The notes under the pieces are model-generated. The model did not search any database, was not told where the DNA came from, and saw nothing but the letters and a program-made list of their open reading frames with translations. DNA of 64,000 nucleotides from Lycocorax pyrrhopterus obiensis (taxonomy: Eukaryota; Chordata; Aves; Passeriformes; Paradisaeidae): the NCBI GenBank assembly GCA_014706295.1, contig JACSVZ010000013.1, positions 1,763,231-1,827,230 on the forward strand. The letters are read 5' to 3'. Below, in pieces: positions 37,801-52,800 of this stretch (positions within the stretch are counted from its first letter, which is position 1; each line of letters opens with the position of its first letter). The translations under genes were made by a program, and so were the position numbers.

Positions 37801-40800
37801 TTTGTTTCAACAGCTGCTCATCAAGTTCTGCCCCCCTCCTCTCTCCACTCCTGGATCAGATGTTGGGAAGGAATTCCTGGCCGGGAGGGTGAGGTTGCCC
37901 AGAGAAGCTGTGGCTGTGATCCCTGGCAGTGTCCAAAGCCAGGCTGGAGCAGCCTGGGACAGCGGGAGGTGTCCCTGCCCATGGCAGGGGTGGCACTGGA
38001 GGGGCTTTAAGGTCCTTCCAACCCAACCCATTGTGTGACTCTGAGAAGGAGTGGGACAGGAGGATGTCCCCGAGTGTCCTGATGTGCTTGTGCCTATGGA
38101 TGCTGAAAAAGCTCCAGCAGAGAATTTCTTCAGCTCTCTGCAGCATTTTGTGAGAGTTCTGTCTTTCCCATGCAAGTGACTCAAAACAATGTTACAGTTT
38201 TGTGAACTTCTTGCAGCTGCAGGTTGTTTTGCAGAATTGTTATGGTTCTAACTAGAAAAACACTCAGAGATGGGTCTCTTAGAACCTGACCAATCCCCTT
38301 AAGGGGTGGATTGTCGCCCTGAGACTTGCAGTCTTTTGATGTTTTCATTTCTGTGACAGAGTTTCTCACACACTTTCTGTAAACATAGTTATGTTTACAG
38401 ACCGTTCCTTTTTGTTTTCATTCCTTCTCCTGAGGCGGAGAAGTTTGACGGACTTTTCGTTTGACCAGTGTGGTTGGAGAGGGGGTAACCTCATCCTCCA
38501 ATCCACGGTCATTCCTAAGAACATATATATATGAAGTAAAATAAAACAGCCTGGGGCTTTTCCTGGCTTCTTTCTGTCCTGAACTAAGCTGGGTCTGCGT
38601 GGTTCCTTCGTGTCCAAGTACGACATGTGGATGGCAAAAACCAACTACCTTATGGCACTTAATACACTTTTGTGAGCTAACATATAAAAGCCTTCTGAGA
38701 GATCATTAAAGTGCTTCCATTGATCCCTGAGCCTGGACTTTGTGTCGTTTCTCTGCTGGTCCGTGGGGAGAACAGCGACATGTGCCCACCTTGAGGCCGG
38801 GGTTGGCGATGAGGCGGGTGTTGTCGCTCAGGTAGGCCGTGTAGTGCTCCACCATGCGCTTGGTCTCGGGCTGGCTCAGGTGCTCGTAGGGCGAGGAGAA
38901 GCTGCCCGCAGCCAGCATCACCGTGGGGCTCTCTGCAAACACCGACACACCAGCGAGCTCAGGATCGTGAACTGCCCATACCGCACAGGGAGCGCGCTCG
39001 TACCACGGCAGGGTCCCTGACGTGGTGTCCCTGTGGCAGGAACGGCTCTGCTGCTCTCCCCTCTCCCCCGCACCTCAGCGCACAGAGCTCCTGCACACGC
39101 TCTGCGCTGGGAGGGAGGGCAGGAAACATCGATTTTCCCACCCAAGCCAGAGCACTTCCCAGCACAGCTTCCCCCTAACCTCAGGCTGCACGTGAACTCC
39201 CCTTCTTGCTTCCAAACACAGAAGTCTCAGCATCAGCTCCTGCTCTGATCTCTGTGTGTCGTTTGGTACTTAATGCCCTTGTTCCCAAAGTCTAAATCAT
39301 TTCTGAATTACTACTTTTTGTGAGATGACAGAAGCTGTTTGCCCTTAAGAAAAGATTATGGGTTAAAGAAGAAATTAAGTATCCCTGTTTAGGTTGGATA
39401 TCCCAGAGGAAAATGAAAATGAGCATTTTCAGTTCCAGAGAACGAACATCTGGAGAATTCCAAGTGCAGAATAATAAATAATCCCAATAAAAGTGCAGCT
39501 GTCTGATTTTCAGAACAAACTAAAAAGTGAACTTTCATCATGCAGAATCTGCAAAACCAGACAGCTTTTTCTTTTTAAAAAGAGGAATCATTTTGATGAT
39601 GCAGGGCTGAGGGTTGAGAAGATCTTCTCTGAGGATGTGACCCATGGAACCCGAATTCCCTGTGTGGGGTGGTGTCCAGAGGAAAAGCTGCAGTGCACAA
39701 TGTGAAGTGTTCTGCTTTTAGTCACATTCCTCTAAAGCACATCCCCACACGTGGGCTGCAGTCCCCACTTCCCAACTTCCACTCCAGTCCTTCATCTGCT
39801 TCCCAGGCCAAATATTCTGATTTTGCTTTGCGTGAAGTTTTTCCACTTGACAGCTTAGCACTGCATTTTTGGGATATTTTCCATTTATGTCTTTCTGGAT
39901 ATAAGATAACCAAGATTAGGCACCACATTAAAGAAAGAAAAACCCCCTGGGTTTTAAACAACTGGCAAAGCAATTTCCATAGGTTTGTCAGGTCCCTCCC
40001 TCCAGTCTGATCTCACTGGGTTAAATTGCAGGGCCACAAAGAGCTGAGAAAAATCTCACAACTGTGCCACTAATCCACCTTGAGAGCTTCAAACCCTGCT
40101 ACAAACAGAAGTATTTCATTCAGAACTTCTTATAACACAGATTTTAGGGACCTCCCAAGATTATACCTAAATAGGACAGCTGGTAGTGTAGGATGTTTAT
40201 GTAAAACCCCTCTGTTCTTGGGATACTCCTGGGTTTTAAGTTCTCCATCCTTCCCAGACACTGGAACTGCCATGGACACTCTCCCTTTTTCCCAGCAATG
40301 TTTGGAATTAGTCAGAAGAGCAGAACCACTTTAGCTTATCAAAACCTGAGCATTTTTAAGCAGGTGAGGAGGGTCTGGAAACCATCAGAGCACTGAAGTT
40401 CTCCTTCTCCCCCACAGGCTTAGCTTCTGACTCTGATGGTATTCAATGCTTCTGGCAGGGAAAAACTTCCATAAATCCAAAGCAAAAGAGCAGCAGAGTC
40501 CTGCACACCTGGCTGGGAGTTCATCCTACTCTGTTACTGGTCAGGGAGGTGCTTTGCAGCCAGGAGAGGACTTGGTTTAAGCTTGGTGAGACACCTCTGC
40601 TCTTCCCACTGCACTGCCAGGGACCCTGCTGGACTCACAGAGCATTCACCTCCTACTCTGTGAGCAGCCCCACTCATTCATCCTGCAAGAAGTAAATTTG
40701 TTGGTTCAGACCCAGTGCTGATGGTAACAAAGTTATGGATTCAATCCCTGGATGAAGCCTTCACTCAAGAGCTGGGCTCGATGATCCCTGTGGGACCCAG

Positions 40801-43800
40801 CCCAGACCCTGCTGTGATTCTGTGGAAGTGCTCAGCACTGAGCAGGTCACTGTGACCACAAAGAGCCGTGAGAAGGGAGGAGCTGATTAGAAAATCAGCC
40901 TTGGAAATAAAAGCTTCTCAAGGGAAGAGCATTTCCCATGTTTATACTTGGTGCTGCCACAGTACAGAAACACACAAGAGGTGTGACTGTGCCAGGGGAG
41001 GCTCAGAGTGGACATCAGGAGGAATTTCCTCATGGAAAGGTTGGTCAGGCCTTGGAACTGCCCAGAGAGGTTTGGAGTGCCCATCCCTGGAAGTGCCCAA
41101 AGAAGGGCTGGAGGTGGCACTCAGTGCTCTGGGCTGGGGACAAGGTGGAGACTGGGCATAGCTTGGACTGGATCCTGGAGGTTTTTTCCAAGCTGGATGC
41201 TCCTGTGTCCCTGAGGTGGCCAGGACAGGCTGGCAGGGCCCTTACCCAGGGTGGCCAACTGCTTGAAGTGCAGGCAGGCGTTGGGCTGGCCCAGCAGGTC
41301 CAGCCGGTGGTAGAGCAGTTTGCTGCTGGGCACCGTGTTCAGGTTCTTCAGCTGCTTCACAGGCACTTCTGGCTGGATCACCACCACACACAGGATGAAG
41401 GATGTGTCCTGCACCTGCAGAGCACCAGCCAGTCACCAAACAGAACCAGAATGTGCAGGATGTACAGAATTTCTGTGTATCCGAGCCACTGAGTTGGACA
41501 AAAACCACTTTTCCATACTTAACACAGAAAATAAAAATATTGTCGTCTTTTTTCCTGAAAACCAAACGAGACTTTCATTTTGTTGCTCAATCAGCAATAA
41601 TTTCTAACACCGTTGAAACTCTCACACCGTACCACGGATATTTTCTGTCATTAACAGAGGAGAGGCTGCAGGTTCCCATGGTTGGACACACACTGGTGTT
41701 CCCTTTATGGAGAGTACAACCAAATTAACTCTCGAACACCAGATTTTATTATTTCCACTCTTAATTGGGTGCTGCATGTGCCACATGTTTTACTGGTTTG
41801 GGTATTTGAAGGACTCTAAATTACAGCAGCCCAGCAAACCCTGGAGTGTCCCAGCTGCTCTGCAAAGGGAGTTTGAGATTAAATGCAGCATTACAATATT
41901 AGAAAACCAGCTGCAGACACCTTCCTGTGTGAAATTCTGTTAAACAATGACAGACTTAATCTCTTAAAACTGCTCAGCTTAATCCTTTCGGTTGGATTTA
42001 ACTTAATTCTGTGAAATGATCCACAAGTTCCTTCTTGAGTTTGTTGGCACAAAGTGACCAATTATTACTGGCATCAGTGAATTCACCTGGGTTATGTTTA
42101 ACCTTAGACTCCACCTTAATCCCTGGGTTGAGATTAGAGCTCAGATACTTCCAAACTGAAGGAAGGAAAGTAGCAGAGCCACGAGCTCCCTCTGTGCCAT
42201 CCCACACTTGTTTTCCTTACCATTTTCCAGGCATAGCTGACATTGTAGGCTTCTTTCCCAATCTCCCTCAGCTTGTTGACGTGCCAGGACAGCGAGGAGT
42301 TCACAGGAACTGTGATGATCTGGCTGCCCAAGGGAATGCTGCAGCGGCAGATAAAACATCCAGCAGTTTATTCAACCCTGAGCAAAACTGGTAGGACTTA
42401 AGCAAAATCCTTCTGTTGTGTATTTATGTAATTATCATAAGAATTGAGGGAATTAACTGTTATTTGTGCTTGGCGAAGGAAAGTGTGTGTGTGCTGAAAA
42501 TGTACTTGTGCACCCCAGATTTTGAGCTTAAAAATTCTCAGATTGGGCGAAGGATAAAGGAAAACACAGATCAATGAGTGGGAAATCTTCCTGACAGGGA
42601 AGACAGAGATTAGAAGGAATATTCCCCAGATCAACTGGGAAACACTACACAACAAATGAAGGAAGTTGGAGGAAAAACCAAACCACGGGGAAAAAATTCA
42701 TCCAAGTATCCAGATATTGTAGGAAGAGGAATTTTACCTTATATCCTCTTAAAATTCCTCTAGAAATACTTCCAGTGCTGCACATGTGGGAGCTGCATCC
42801 CAGTCCTTACCTGAGGATGTTCTGGCGCACCAGCTCAAATTTGGGAATGTTCTCGTAGTGGATGATGTCCGTGTGGAGAGGAGGCTCGGACAGCAGGTAG
42901 GGCCTGGTCAGGGAGGGGTGCATCAGAGTGTATCCTAAAAACCAAGCACACAGCCCCAAACGTGGAAAGCATTAAAACTCTGAGCCCAGGCTGGGTATTT
43001 GTAGGGAAAAAAGAACATACAGTCACTACATATAATTTTGGCAAAGATGGCAGTGACCAAACAATCTTGTCGTCAAAGGGGCTGCAAATGAAAACCAGCT
43101 TGAAAAAATAAGCAATAAAATAAGCAGGATCAGAGGAAAAGAGCTGGACACACACATTTACACCAGTTTTTCCTAGGAAACCTGGGATGTCACAGGTGTA
43201 GGAAATCCCCACAGCAAGTTTCCAAATCAGAACTCCAGGACAGAAGTTTCAAGTCATGAACCCACCTAAAATCTCCAGCAACTCTCAGGCAAAGCTAACC
43301 AAGAGCATGCAATTCAACTTTTAATAAATATTATCATTCAGCACTTGCAGACTGCTCAGAGAGGTGAGAATTCAAAATTGGTGGTTCATGAGCTCAGTGG
43401 GACTAGAGGAGATTATTTGGTGACATTACCTTTATTATCAATGAGGAAGGTGTAGGATCCCAAGGAGTCCTGGTAATAGGTGACATCTTCCAGGATATAG
43501 GCAAGATTGACATCCACTCCAACAATTCCCAGCAGGAGGTTCCCGAAGTAGCAAGGTTTACTGACAGTCATTATCAGGCCTTGGAAGGAGACAAACACCA
43601 TAAAACCATCAGCAATATTATCTGGTTCATTATTTTTAGAGGAAACAGAGCCTTTTGAAATGTTACACAATTAAATTTTATATATATTCCATGCTGGAAT
43701 ATGGCCAGGGAGGCTCAGCAGGGCTTCTGTCGTGTCTGGCTGTTGTCAGCCACTCTCCCTAATTAGTTAATTTGTGTTTCTGACAATGACCTAAAGTATA

Positions 43801-46800
43801 TTAATCAATTTATTAGAACACACACCTCAAGTGATGGTTGGGGGCTGTCACTGATTCCTTATAGGTAAGAAATAAATTGGTATGAGAAGCCAACTGAGTG
43901 TTTTGTTCCTTTAACAGAATTTAAGGCCATTAAAAATAGGATGGAAGAGGAAGGAAGTGACTTTATCCTTGTAAAGCAACAGCTGGGATGAATTATTGCT
44001 CATCTAATTGCATAACAAGAATATTAAACCTCCTCTGCTTAACTAAATCCCAGTATTGCCCCTGTGCTGGGAGTCACAGCCGTAATTTCCCAACAGTTTG
44101 GGATGCACCTCATGCCTGAGGTGAGAACTCTGCAATACCTTCTTACTCCTATTTTCTCCACCGCTGTTTGCAAACTCAGCAGCTCTTCCCTCAACCCAAC
44201 ACAAAATCCATTTGCATGTACAAGCCTTTAAATACCCTCTGAAACCCGTGTAAGACAAACTTCTCTTGCACCATCCCCAATCCTTCGGTTGCTCACGTTT
44301 TCCATGGTGCTTGGATATGGCTTTGGGAGAGAGCAACAACAGAGCTTAATCACCGAGGGAGGGAATACAGGAAGGAGCAAAAGCTCGGACTCAGATCTGC
44401 TCAGAACAGCCTTAAATTTGGTTTGGGTCCCAGAACAGCCCGGGTGTGCTGAAGCCAAGAAGGGCTGAGGGTGGCCAGCTTGGGGCAATAATTAATTCTC
44501 TCTCCTTGTGCCATCTGCAAGGCTGGTTCCATCCTGCTCTGACACAGGGCTGCCACGGATGGCATTCCAGCCTGTTTCCCTCCAGTACAAAGAATTTCTC
44601 CCCCCAGATTAAATGATGAATGTTGTGTATGTACTCATACACAGGAACAAATTTCACCCCGAGAATCCAAACTAAATCTCTTGACTCCTTGTCTTGTTCC
44701 CACTTTTTTCACAACTAGACCTTCTGCAGATGAAGATGCTACAGGCAAAAAGGTTTGGAAACACACCTAAACCCCAAATCTTGTAGGATTACAGCGTGTC
44801 TGGGGACATGTAAGCACAGAGAACCCGCTCTCTGATGGTTTCACACCTGAACCCCAGGTCAGCACTCACCATCCCCCATCTCATCCGAGAAGGGCAGGCT
44901 GAACACGGCCTCATCAATCATCCTGTTGGGCAGGTTTGTGTAGAACCTGCCCACGGTGGTCTCCAGGTTGCTCAGCTGGTTCAGGACCATCATGCTGCCC
45001 TTGGTGACGGGCAGCGCGCTCCGGTCGGGCACCCCGTACTTGGCCGAGTTCTGCTCGGCCAGGTCCCGCAGGAAGGCCAGTTCCTTCAGCCCTGTCACCC
45101 CCTCTGCCACACAGCAGGGGCACAAAACACAAGCAAACAGGTAAAACAAGCTTCATTTCCATCCAGGTTTCTGCATCCCACTCCCAAGGACTGTAAATAA
45201 AAGCAGAATGATCCATACTCTGTATTGCAGGACTGAAAATGCTCTATTCTTATTGAAGTGATAAAGCGCTTTAAGACTGGTTTGAGGAAAATTAATTACC
45301 TAACACAAAATTTAATGAGATTGCCTCTCTCTGTCACACAGTGCAGAAATTTGCCATGCTGTTCACATCCCCACTTTAAACAAAGCCCTTGGAACAAAGA
45401 CTTGTGTGCCCCATCAATCCACAGGACAGCTCTTTGTTCTCCACCCGTGGCTCACCCACAGGCAGGACCAGGAGCGAATCCTCCGCCCTGGGAGACAACA
45501 AGCTTTGCTCTCCAGCTTAAACACTCCAGTTCCACACTTTGCACAAGTCCCAGGCTCAGCTCCTGCCACCAGATCAAAGCCTTTTGCACGCCCGAGTCTC
45601 AAATGAGTGTTTAAATTTACAACCAAATCATCCACTAGGTTAAGCATTAATTTCCTTGGCTATTTTCAGTAATACAACAAACTGCCTTCATGCTGAAAAT
45701 GCTTTTTTGGAAAATGGGTGGGTGAGCTTCGTGTTTAACTTCACTCTCAGTTGGTTCCCAGGTTATCAAAGCATTTCAGATTAGGTTTGATCTCCCGTTC
45801 ACCCTCCCTGGCTGATGAAATCACACTTACTCCCAGTTTGCTGCCCCAGGAAGTCCCCAGGAAGGTTTGCAGTTGCAATTATTATCAAATTTAACTCAGT
45901 CTGGACAATCCAGGCCACAACACTTTATATCCCTGCAGCTGCACTGGGATGCACAAGGACAGAGTGGCACAGTTATAAACACCAGTTCATAAACACAGTT
46001 ACAAAAAGTAGCAACATCTGGATGCAGCTTCTGGATTAAATGTGCCAAAATCCATTAACAATCTGCTCCCAGTAAAGCCTGGAATTATTCTTCAATGAGC
46101 TTAATAAACGAGCTGTGCTGTGCCAGGAAGGGGAATTTCATGGCCTGGAAATCACAGGCATCTCTCACCATTCATGAGGGCATAAGTGAGGATCATCACT
46201 GAGTTATTGAGGAAGCTGTTCTCTTCGTTGATGACACGCAGAGTGGCTTTTTTATCATCTTCAGAGGAATCTTTTGAAGTGATCCCAGCCGAGAGATAAA
46301 TGATGACCATATCAGTATCTAAAACAGAATCACACACACGGCACAAAGTGCATCAGATTTTTAACTCGGGCGAGCCTTGTGCTGAGAGCCCTGAAATCTG
46401 CTCACAGCAGCTTCATCCAGGCACCCACAGGCACCTCCAGGGGATGAACACACTCAGCAGCCTCGTGGATTACAGCCTTTGGTATTCCAGTTTCACTCTT
46501 GGCACTTACCAAACTTCTGTTTGGTTTGGTGCCTGTCGGCCACCCAGGAGCACCAGGGCTTGTTCTCCTGAGCAAACCCCACAGGCACCTTCTGCCTTTG
46601 GAGTCATGGAATGGTTGGGGTTGGGAGGGACCTCAAAGCTCATCCAGTGCCACCCCTGCCATGGGCAGGGACACCTCCCACTGTCCCAGGCTGCTCCAAG
46701 CCCCAATGTCCAGCCTGGCCTTGGGCACTGCCAGGGATCCAGGGGCAGCCACAGCTGCTCTGGGCACCCTGTGCCAGGGCCTGCCCACCCTCCCAGGGAA

Positions 46801-49800
46801 CAATTCCTTCCCAATATCCCATCCAGCCCTGCCCTCTGGCACTGGGAAGCCATTCCCCCTTTTCCTGGCACTCCATCCCTTGTCCAAAGTCCCTCGCCAG
46901 CTCTCTTGGACCCCTTTAGGCACCAAGGTCTCCCTGGATCCTCCTCTTCTTCAGGCTGAGGAGCCTGGCTGTGTTCAGGCAGGAGCATGCGGGTCCAGCA
47001 TCAGGAGCAGCTGCCCCAGCTCCAGGGAAAAGGCTCCACAAAGGTGAAAATCCTGCAGTTTTCATCTCCTGCCCCCTCTGTTCTCCTCCCATCCTGCAAT
47101 CCTAAAGCATGGAGCTGCACAGGATGCCTTCCCATGGAGCAGGGCAGAGCGGGAAGCTTGGGAATGTGACCTGGCCCCTCACACTTTCCCTGGAACACGT
47201 TTTTCAGGCTGAGGATGTTGCTGGCCAAAGTCCTGCCCCAAAGCCTTTGAACACAACAATTCACAGCCCTGTGCTTACTCCCCAACCTGTTCCATCACAT
47301 TTATCTCAGTATTAAAAGTGGTTTGTGTTCGTAGTGAAGACATGGATCGGGATCACCCACAGGGAATCCAGAGTGCTGGGCTGAGGTGGTCACATCCCAA
47401 CTTTCTTGTGTCACCTGGATTTTTGCTGGATTTACTGTGATGGCTTATTAAACAGGTATCAGTGCTTTGACTTGCACATTTTGTCCTCACGACTCGAACA
47501 GAATTTCAGCCAGAACCAGATTTTGACACAAACAGGAGGTGCTGTTAATTTGGGGGAATTGCTTCCTCAGGTTTTTATAAGGGCTAAAAGTAGGGAAAAA
47601 AGCAAAGCCAGGTATTGAAGCAGCTTTGGGTGGAGTTTAAGGAAAATTGTTGCTGTGTTTCCTAGGCTACAGCACAGAGACTCTATCTGCAGCCAGGCAT
47701 GGTGCTGCAGCCTAAAAGGAGTAACAAGAGCCAGTCCTAAACCTGCATTAGGGACCAGAGCAAGCAGCTTTTGGAGCATTTTGTCACTGTTTGGGATGAG
47801 GATCTGCTGAGCAGGACTGCAACAGGAACTGGCATCAGGCACAAATCCAGGCGTGTTTAACAGCACAGCTGTCCCATCTCACACCAGCAGTCCCCCTCTG
47901 GCTTTGCCAGTGTGGATTTGGGGCTGAGGCTGTATCTCAGCAGCTTCCCTGCCACACCCACACATTGTTCTCTGGGAACAGGATGTTAGAAAATTAACAG
48001 CGGAATGAAGGATTTTTTTTTTCGGTGGGTTTGTTTTTCTTTTTTAAAAAGATGAAAAGATTATTTTCAAGAAAATGAGACATGTTTTATAAACATCCTC
48101 TTCTCAGACCTATTGTGTCTCACCCCAGGAATCCTGAAATTCATTGCAAACACATTAGATCTTCACAATCTTCCACATGGAGAGAAAACCTAAATCCAAA
48201 GCATTTACATTTTAACTTTCTGTGCTTGTGCCCCAAAATAGTTGTTTGATATGAAACCGAGTGAAGTATGAATATGCCAAAACTTCTAATCCTAATATAA
48301 AACAGTGCCAAACATAAAATCATAGAGTCCTGGAATGGTTTGGGTTGGGAGAGACCTTAAAGCCCATCTCATTCCACCCCTGCCATGGGCAGGGACACCT
48401 TCCACTATCCCAGGCTGCTCCAAGCCCTGTCCAAGCTGGCCTTGGGCACTTTCAGGAACGGGGAATGTGCAGGAGGATGCTGCAAGACTCCTCAGCTGAT
48501 GTTCTTGGAATAAGTCCTGATGACAAATGCATCTCATCCCAGCCAGCTGCAGCAGCACTGCACCGTTTATTTTTCATTTGATGGAGTTGCTCCCCTTTCC
48601 TCATTTTGCCAGAGGATGGTAAAATCCTACCCTTGCCAACCTTATCCTTTGTCCAGTCTCACAAAGTCTCCCTGTACCAAGGCCTGAAGCTCAGGAATTG
48701 GCTGAATCTTTGGTAGCAAAAGCACGGTTCCATAAACCCAAGCAAAGTCACGTGGAATGCGAGGGTATTTCCTCATTCTTTCCAAAGTGCTTTAATTCCT
48801 GGACTTTTCCCCTCTCTCTGGCTCTGCACAGCCTCTGAGCTGGTGCCCTTTGGGACACTGATGGATCTGCACTCACTGGAGCAGGCACAGGGCCAAGCTG
48901 TGGGAATTGTGTTACATAATCGGAGTATCCCCATGGAGATGAGCCATTCCCTCCACCCTGCCCTGGCATTGCCAGTGTCACTCAAATCCAGGGAGCACTC
49001 AGAGCACAGAATTTGCCTTCCACAGCTTCCTGGCAAGCAAATGTGCCATTTAATTCCACATCCATCTTTCCCATGTCTTTCACCACATCCTCATTACAAA
49101 AAACACCCAGAAAAACCCCAGTCTTGGGAAGGGAAAGGAGAAAGCTCACAGTGAGTATGAAAAATTCAAGGGGGTATTCTGAGATGAAGGATTTAGCCAG
49201 GACAGCTTTGTGTTCCAAAAAATATCACCCATAATTCTGAAAAAACCCATTCCTTGAGAAGCAAGGGCCACTTCCCCAAGATTCCAGTAAGGCACATCAT
49301 CCATATGCAAATGTGCCAGCAGTAATTAAATGAACCTGCAGAAGCTGCAATTTTCCTTGGAAGTCCTCCTTTCCCCCCATACAGATTGGGGAAATAACTC
49401 AGCTATCAGACACTTCAATCCTGCATTTTTCTCTTTCCTTCAAAAGAAAGGCGAGGCAGCACAAACGAGAAGGGAATGGCCACATCCAGCAGTCCCTCGT
49501 GTGGATTCCTGCCCAAGGAAATGCTCCTCACAATAAAAAGAGGGGAGGGAGCACATTTTTGTTAATACTCAACACACTGCACTCCCTCGGCCTCTGCCAG
49601 AGTGAGAATGTGAAGGAAGAAAACATTGGCAAGGCCCAGCAAGAACCAGGCTCGCACAAGCAGAGCTGCCTTACTTCCTTGGAGCCTGGTGCCGTTGTTG
49701 GTGTTCCGGAGGAGCTGGAAAGCCTTCTGGAAGCCCAGGGCGTGCTGCGTGGAGCTGTCGGACGCCTTGATGCTGCTGACGAAGGTGGACATCTTCCTCT

Positions 49801-52800
49801 TGGTCTCGCTGGTGGCAGGGGACAGGAAGGTCTTGTAGCACTGGTCCAGGGAGCACGTCCGCACCGCGTCCGCCGCCGTCAGCACCGAGATCTGCCAGGG
49901 GAAGAGGTTCCATGGATCACCTTGCCAGGAGGGTGCTTCACACACCCAGACACACAACACAGCGAGAGCTGAAGAGATTCCGTGGGTTTAAAAGTGGATT
50001 GTTGGAAAAGAAATGCTTGAGGGATAAATGTGTCAAATTTCAAAAGGATTATGGGGAGTTTAAGGAAAAGAGACTTTGGTCTTTGTTTCTCAGCAGTCAG
50101 CTTCACTCTGCTCCCACACAATGGTTAATGCTCTGCTCTGGGCAGGGAGAACTCACAGGGAAATCAGCAGAGAGCATTTTCAGGAAAGCCTGGAGAGCCC
50201 AGAGAAAAATGGAGTGCATAGAGAAATGAAAAAAAAAATAAACAACGCCTCTAAGGACTGCTCCCAGCAAAGCTTTTTGTTGTTTCAACATTTCAGTCAG
50301 AGCAGGGCGACTCTGACATCAGCTTTTCCTGTAAATAAGTTAATGCAAGTGTTACCACCATGCCTTAATGACATCTAACACACCGGGCTCATTAACTGAG
50401 TGACAAACTTCATTAGGGAGCATGGCTGAGGCAAGACAGTCACAGAACTAAGCAGTAATTACAGAACCTGTGTAACAGGTTCTATAACCCCTGACCAAGG
50501 AATATGTGATTTAAATCCATTCTCTGCATTAACACCAACCCTTCTGACACCTAAATTTAAGTGCTCTTAATTCTGCTGAACTCTAAGATTGCTTTACCAT
50601 ATGAAATCTCTCTAAAAGCACAAAGCTACAAGTGGTTTTCCCACACTATTCATGAGAAGACTTAAGGCAAAGATCATCATCAGCTGTTGTTCAATTTGAT
50701 TTAACTGAAACTCTTCCAACTCATAAAAGAAAACCAAAAGAGAAAGATTGACCAAGGTCCCACCAGTAGAGAGTTACTAAAAGTAAAGACCAAACTGGAG
50801 ACTTCTTAAAGAAGCATCTTATGGGTCCCCGGTTGTCTGTACTGAAAACAATCACAGGTTAAGTGACTTTCTCATTGCCAAGTAAGCACCAGTGACAGAG
50901 CAAGAAATCAAACCCAGATTTCTCAGCCCTTTGCTGGTACCATAATTATCTGTGAACCTTCCAAACACTAATTACATTTCAGCTCACGCCAGTACTGCAG
51001 GAGAATAAATAATTTCCACTTTCACAAGAGAAAAAGAGAGGCTCAGAGGTGAAATGAGTTGCTCAAAGCAGTCTGGGATGCGAGAAGGTGTTGTGCTTGG
51101 AGCATGGGTCTTCTTCCTGCTGACCATCACTGGAGTCTCCGCTGAGATGGAGGAGCCTTTAAACATTGCTCAGGTACAAGATTTTGCCTGAGATCAGTGG
51201 GATTTCACTTTTTTCCCAGGCTGCAGATCCCCAAATGTTTCCCCTGCAGCAGAAAGGCTCCAGGAGCGAGCTCAAGGCTCTGCCACCCCTCGCAGGCAGC
51301 TCCCAGATCCGCAGGAGTCCATGGCCTGAAAACACCACTTAGGGTGAGAACCAAAATCCAAGGGAAAGCTGCTCCTTGCCCGGAGAAACCTCACCTTGTC
51401 GTGCTCATCTATGGAGCTGAGGATCACCTGGGCAGCATCCTTGGCAATCTGGAGCTGTGTCTCTGTGACAGAGGCCCCGTGGTCCACGATGACCACGATG
51501 TGCTTGGACTGAGGGCGAACGGTCGAGACGTAGACGGGCCTGAGGAGGAAGAGAAGCCAAACCACCATCATCAGGCACCCTGTCATCCCCACTGAAGTGC
51601 TCACAAGGGAAAATGGGCAGGAATTTACAAACCCGAGCAAACAACCACAAAGAAACAATGAATTATAACAGGAATTTTTGCCCTTACGAAAACCTGCAGC
51701 AGGAAAGGCCAGCTGAGAATGTGAACATGCAGAAATGCCCCTCACTCTCTGAATTTTTTAACCTGAACCAGGTTCTTCTCTCTGTGTCACAGCACGTGCT
51801 TTCAGGAATACACCCTTCTGCTCACACAGCAGCAGTGTTTGGGATCACCGTTTGCAGCAGCTCACACCAAGGTTTGAATGAAGCTCTGACAAGCAAGAAA
51901 CGCCTCCTGGTAAATCCTGGCTGCTGGGAACTTCACCCACACGTGAACTGAGTGCAACAATGGGGATGTGCTGGTGCCATGGCAAGTAAAGACCTGTGCA
52001 GCTGCAGGGAGTTGATCAGCCCAGGGTGTTTGGGTTGTAAGAAGCTTCTGGCCAAGGCAGGGTTTTCCCTTGGTGCCCTGGGATGACTCTCACCCAGGTC
52101 ATGTTCCACAAGCCCTTGGATCTGCCCAGTTTTACATCCCAAAGGGAGCTAACACCAGTGAGGACTCGCGGTGCTGCCATGTGTCTGTGCTAACACCAAA
52201 AAACTTCTTTTCAGGGAAGTGTTTTCAGATCCAGCCCAATATTGAGAGATGTGTGAAAGAGTTCACAGGCTCTCACACTGAGGTTTCAACCTGGAATAAA
52301 TTAGGAAGATCCTGAGCACGGAGGAAGGATTAAAAATAAAACGGCAAGTTTCTCTTTCCTCTTTAGTCCAGACACAAAACTAGTTACAGCCAAGTGAGAG
52401 TTTGGGGATCTAAATTTTATTATATCAAAGGCAGCCACAGAAATCTTATTAGGAAAGGAAATGCAGAAGATTTGAGACAAGGCACTGCAGTAAACAACTG
52501 GCACAGATCAGGTCTGAACTGTAAAACAGCCTGCAGCTCTACCTTGGATTAATACCTGCAACTGAAATGGGGCCTTTGATCTTCAAAGCACTGAAGCATT
52601 AATTAATTAACTCACCCAAACTACCCTCTGAAGTCAATATCACCAAAAAGAGATCCCTTATTTAGCCATGGAGGAACTATGACCCAGCCTAAGTGATTTG
52701 GATAAAATCACTGATGCTTTTAGTGTCAAAGTTCTGAGCAGGAGTGGGGCAGCCCAGCTCTCACCTCTTCACACCACTCCTTTCCAGGGGCCCAGAACAC

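Larger units (their letters stand above)
37487..38789 (-). other. CACHD1: CACHD1 intron
   Basis: A 1.3-kb intron, about half mobile DNA: a CR1 fragment (37858-38045) and a solo LTR (38190-38625), both in the plus orientation. Confidence 0.8.
38933..41245 (-). other. CACHD1: CACHD1 intron
   Basis: A 2.3-kb intron with two plus-strand CR1 fragments (40765-40830, 41004-41216). Confidence 0.75.
46319..49674 (-). other. CACHD1: CACHD1 intron
   Basis: A 3.4-kb intron with two minus-strand CR1 fragments (46601-46990, 48319-48460); the open frames over the first are repeat-derived. Confidence 0.8.

Noticed and set aside
46300..47047. Overlapping open frames of 160-219 codons on both strands
   Set aside because: They lie over a CR1 3' region, which carries no protein here.
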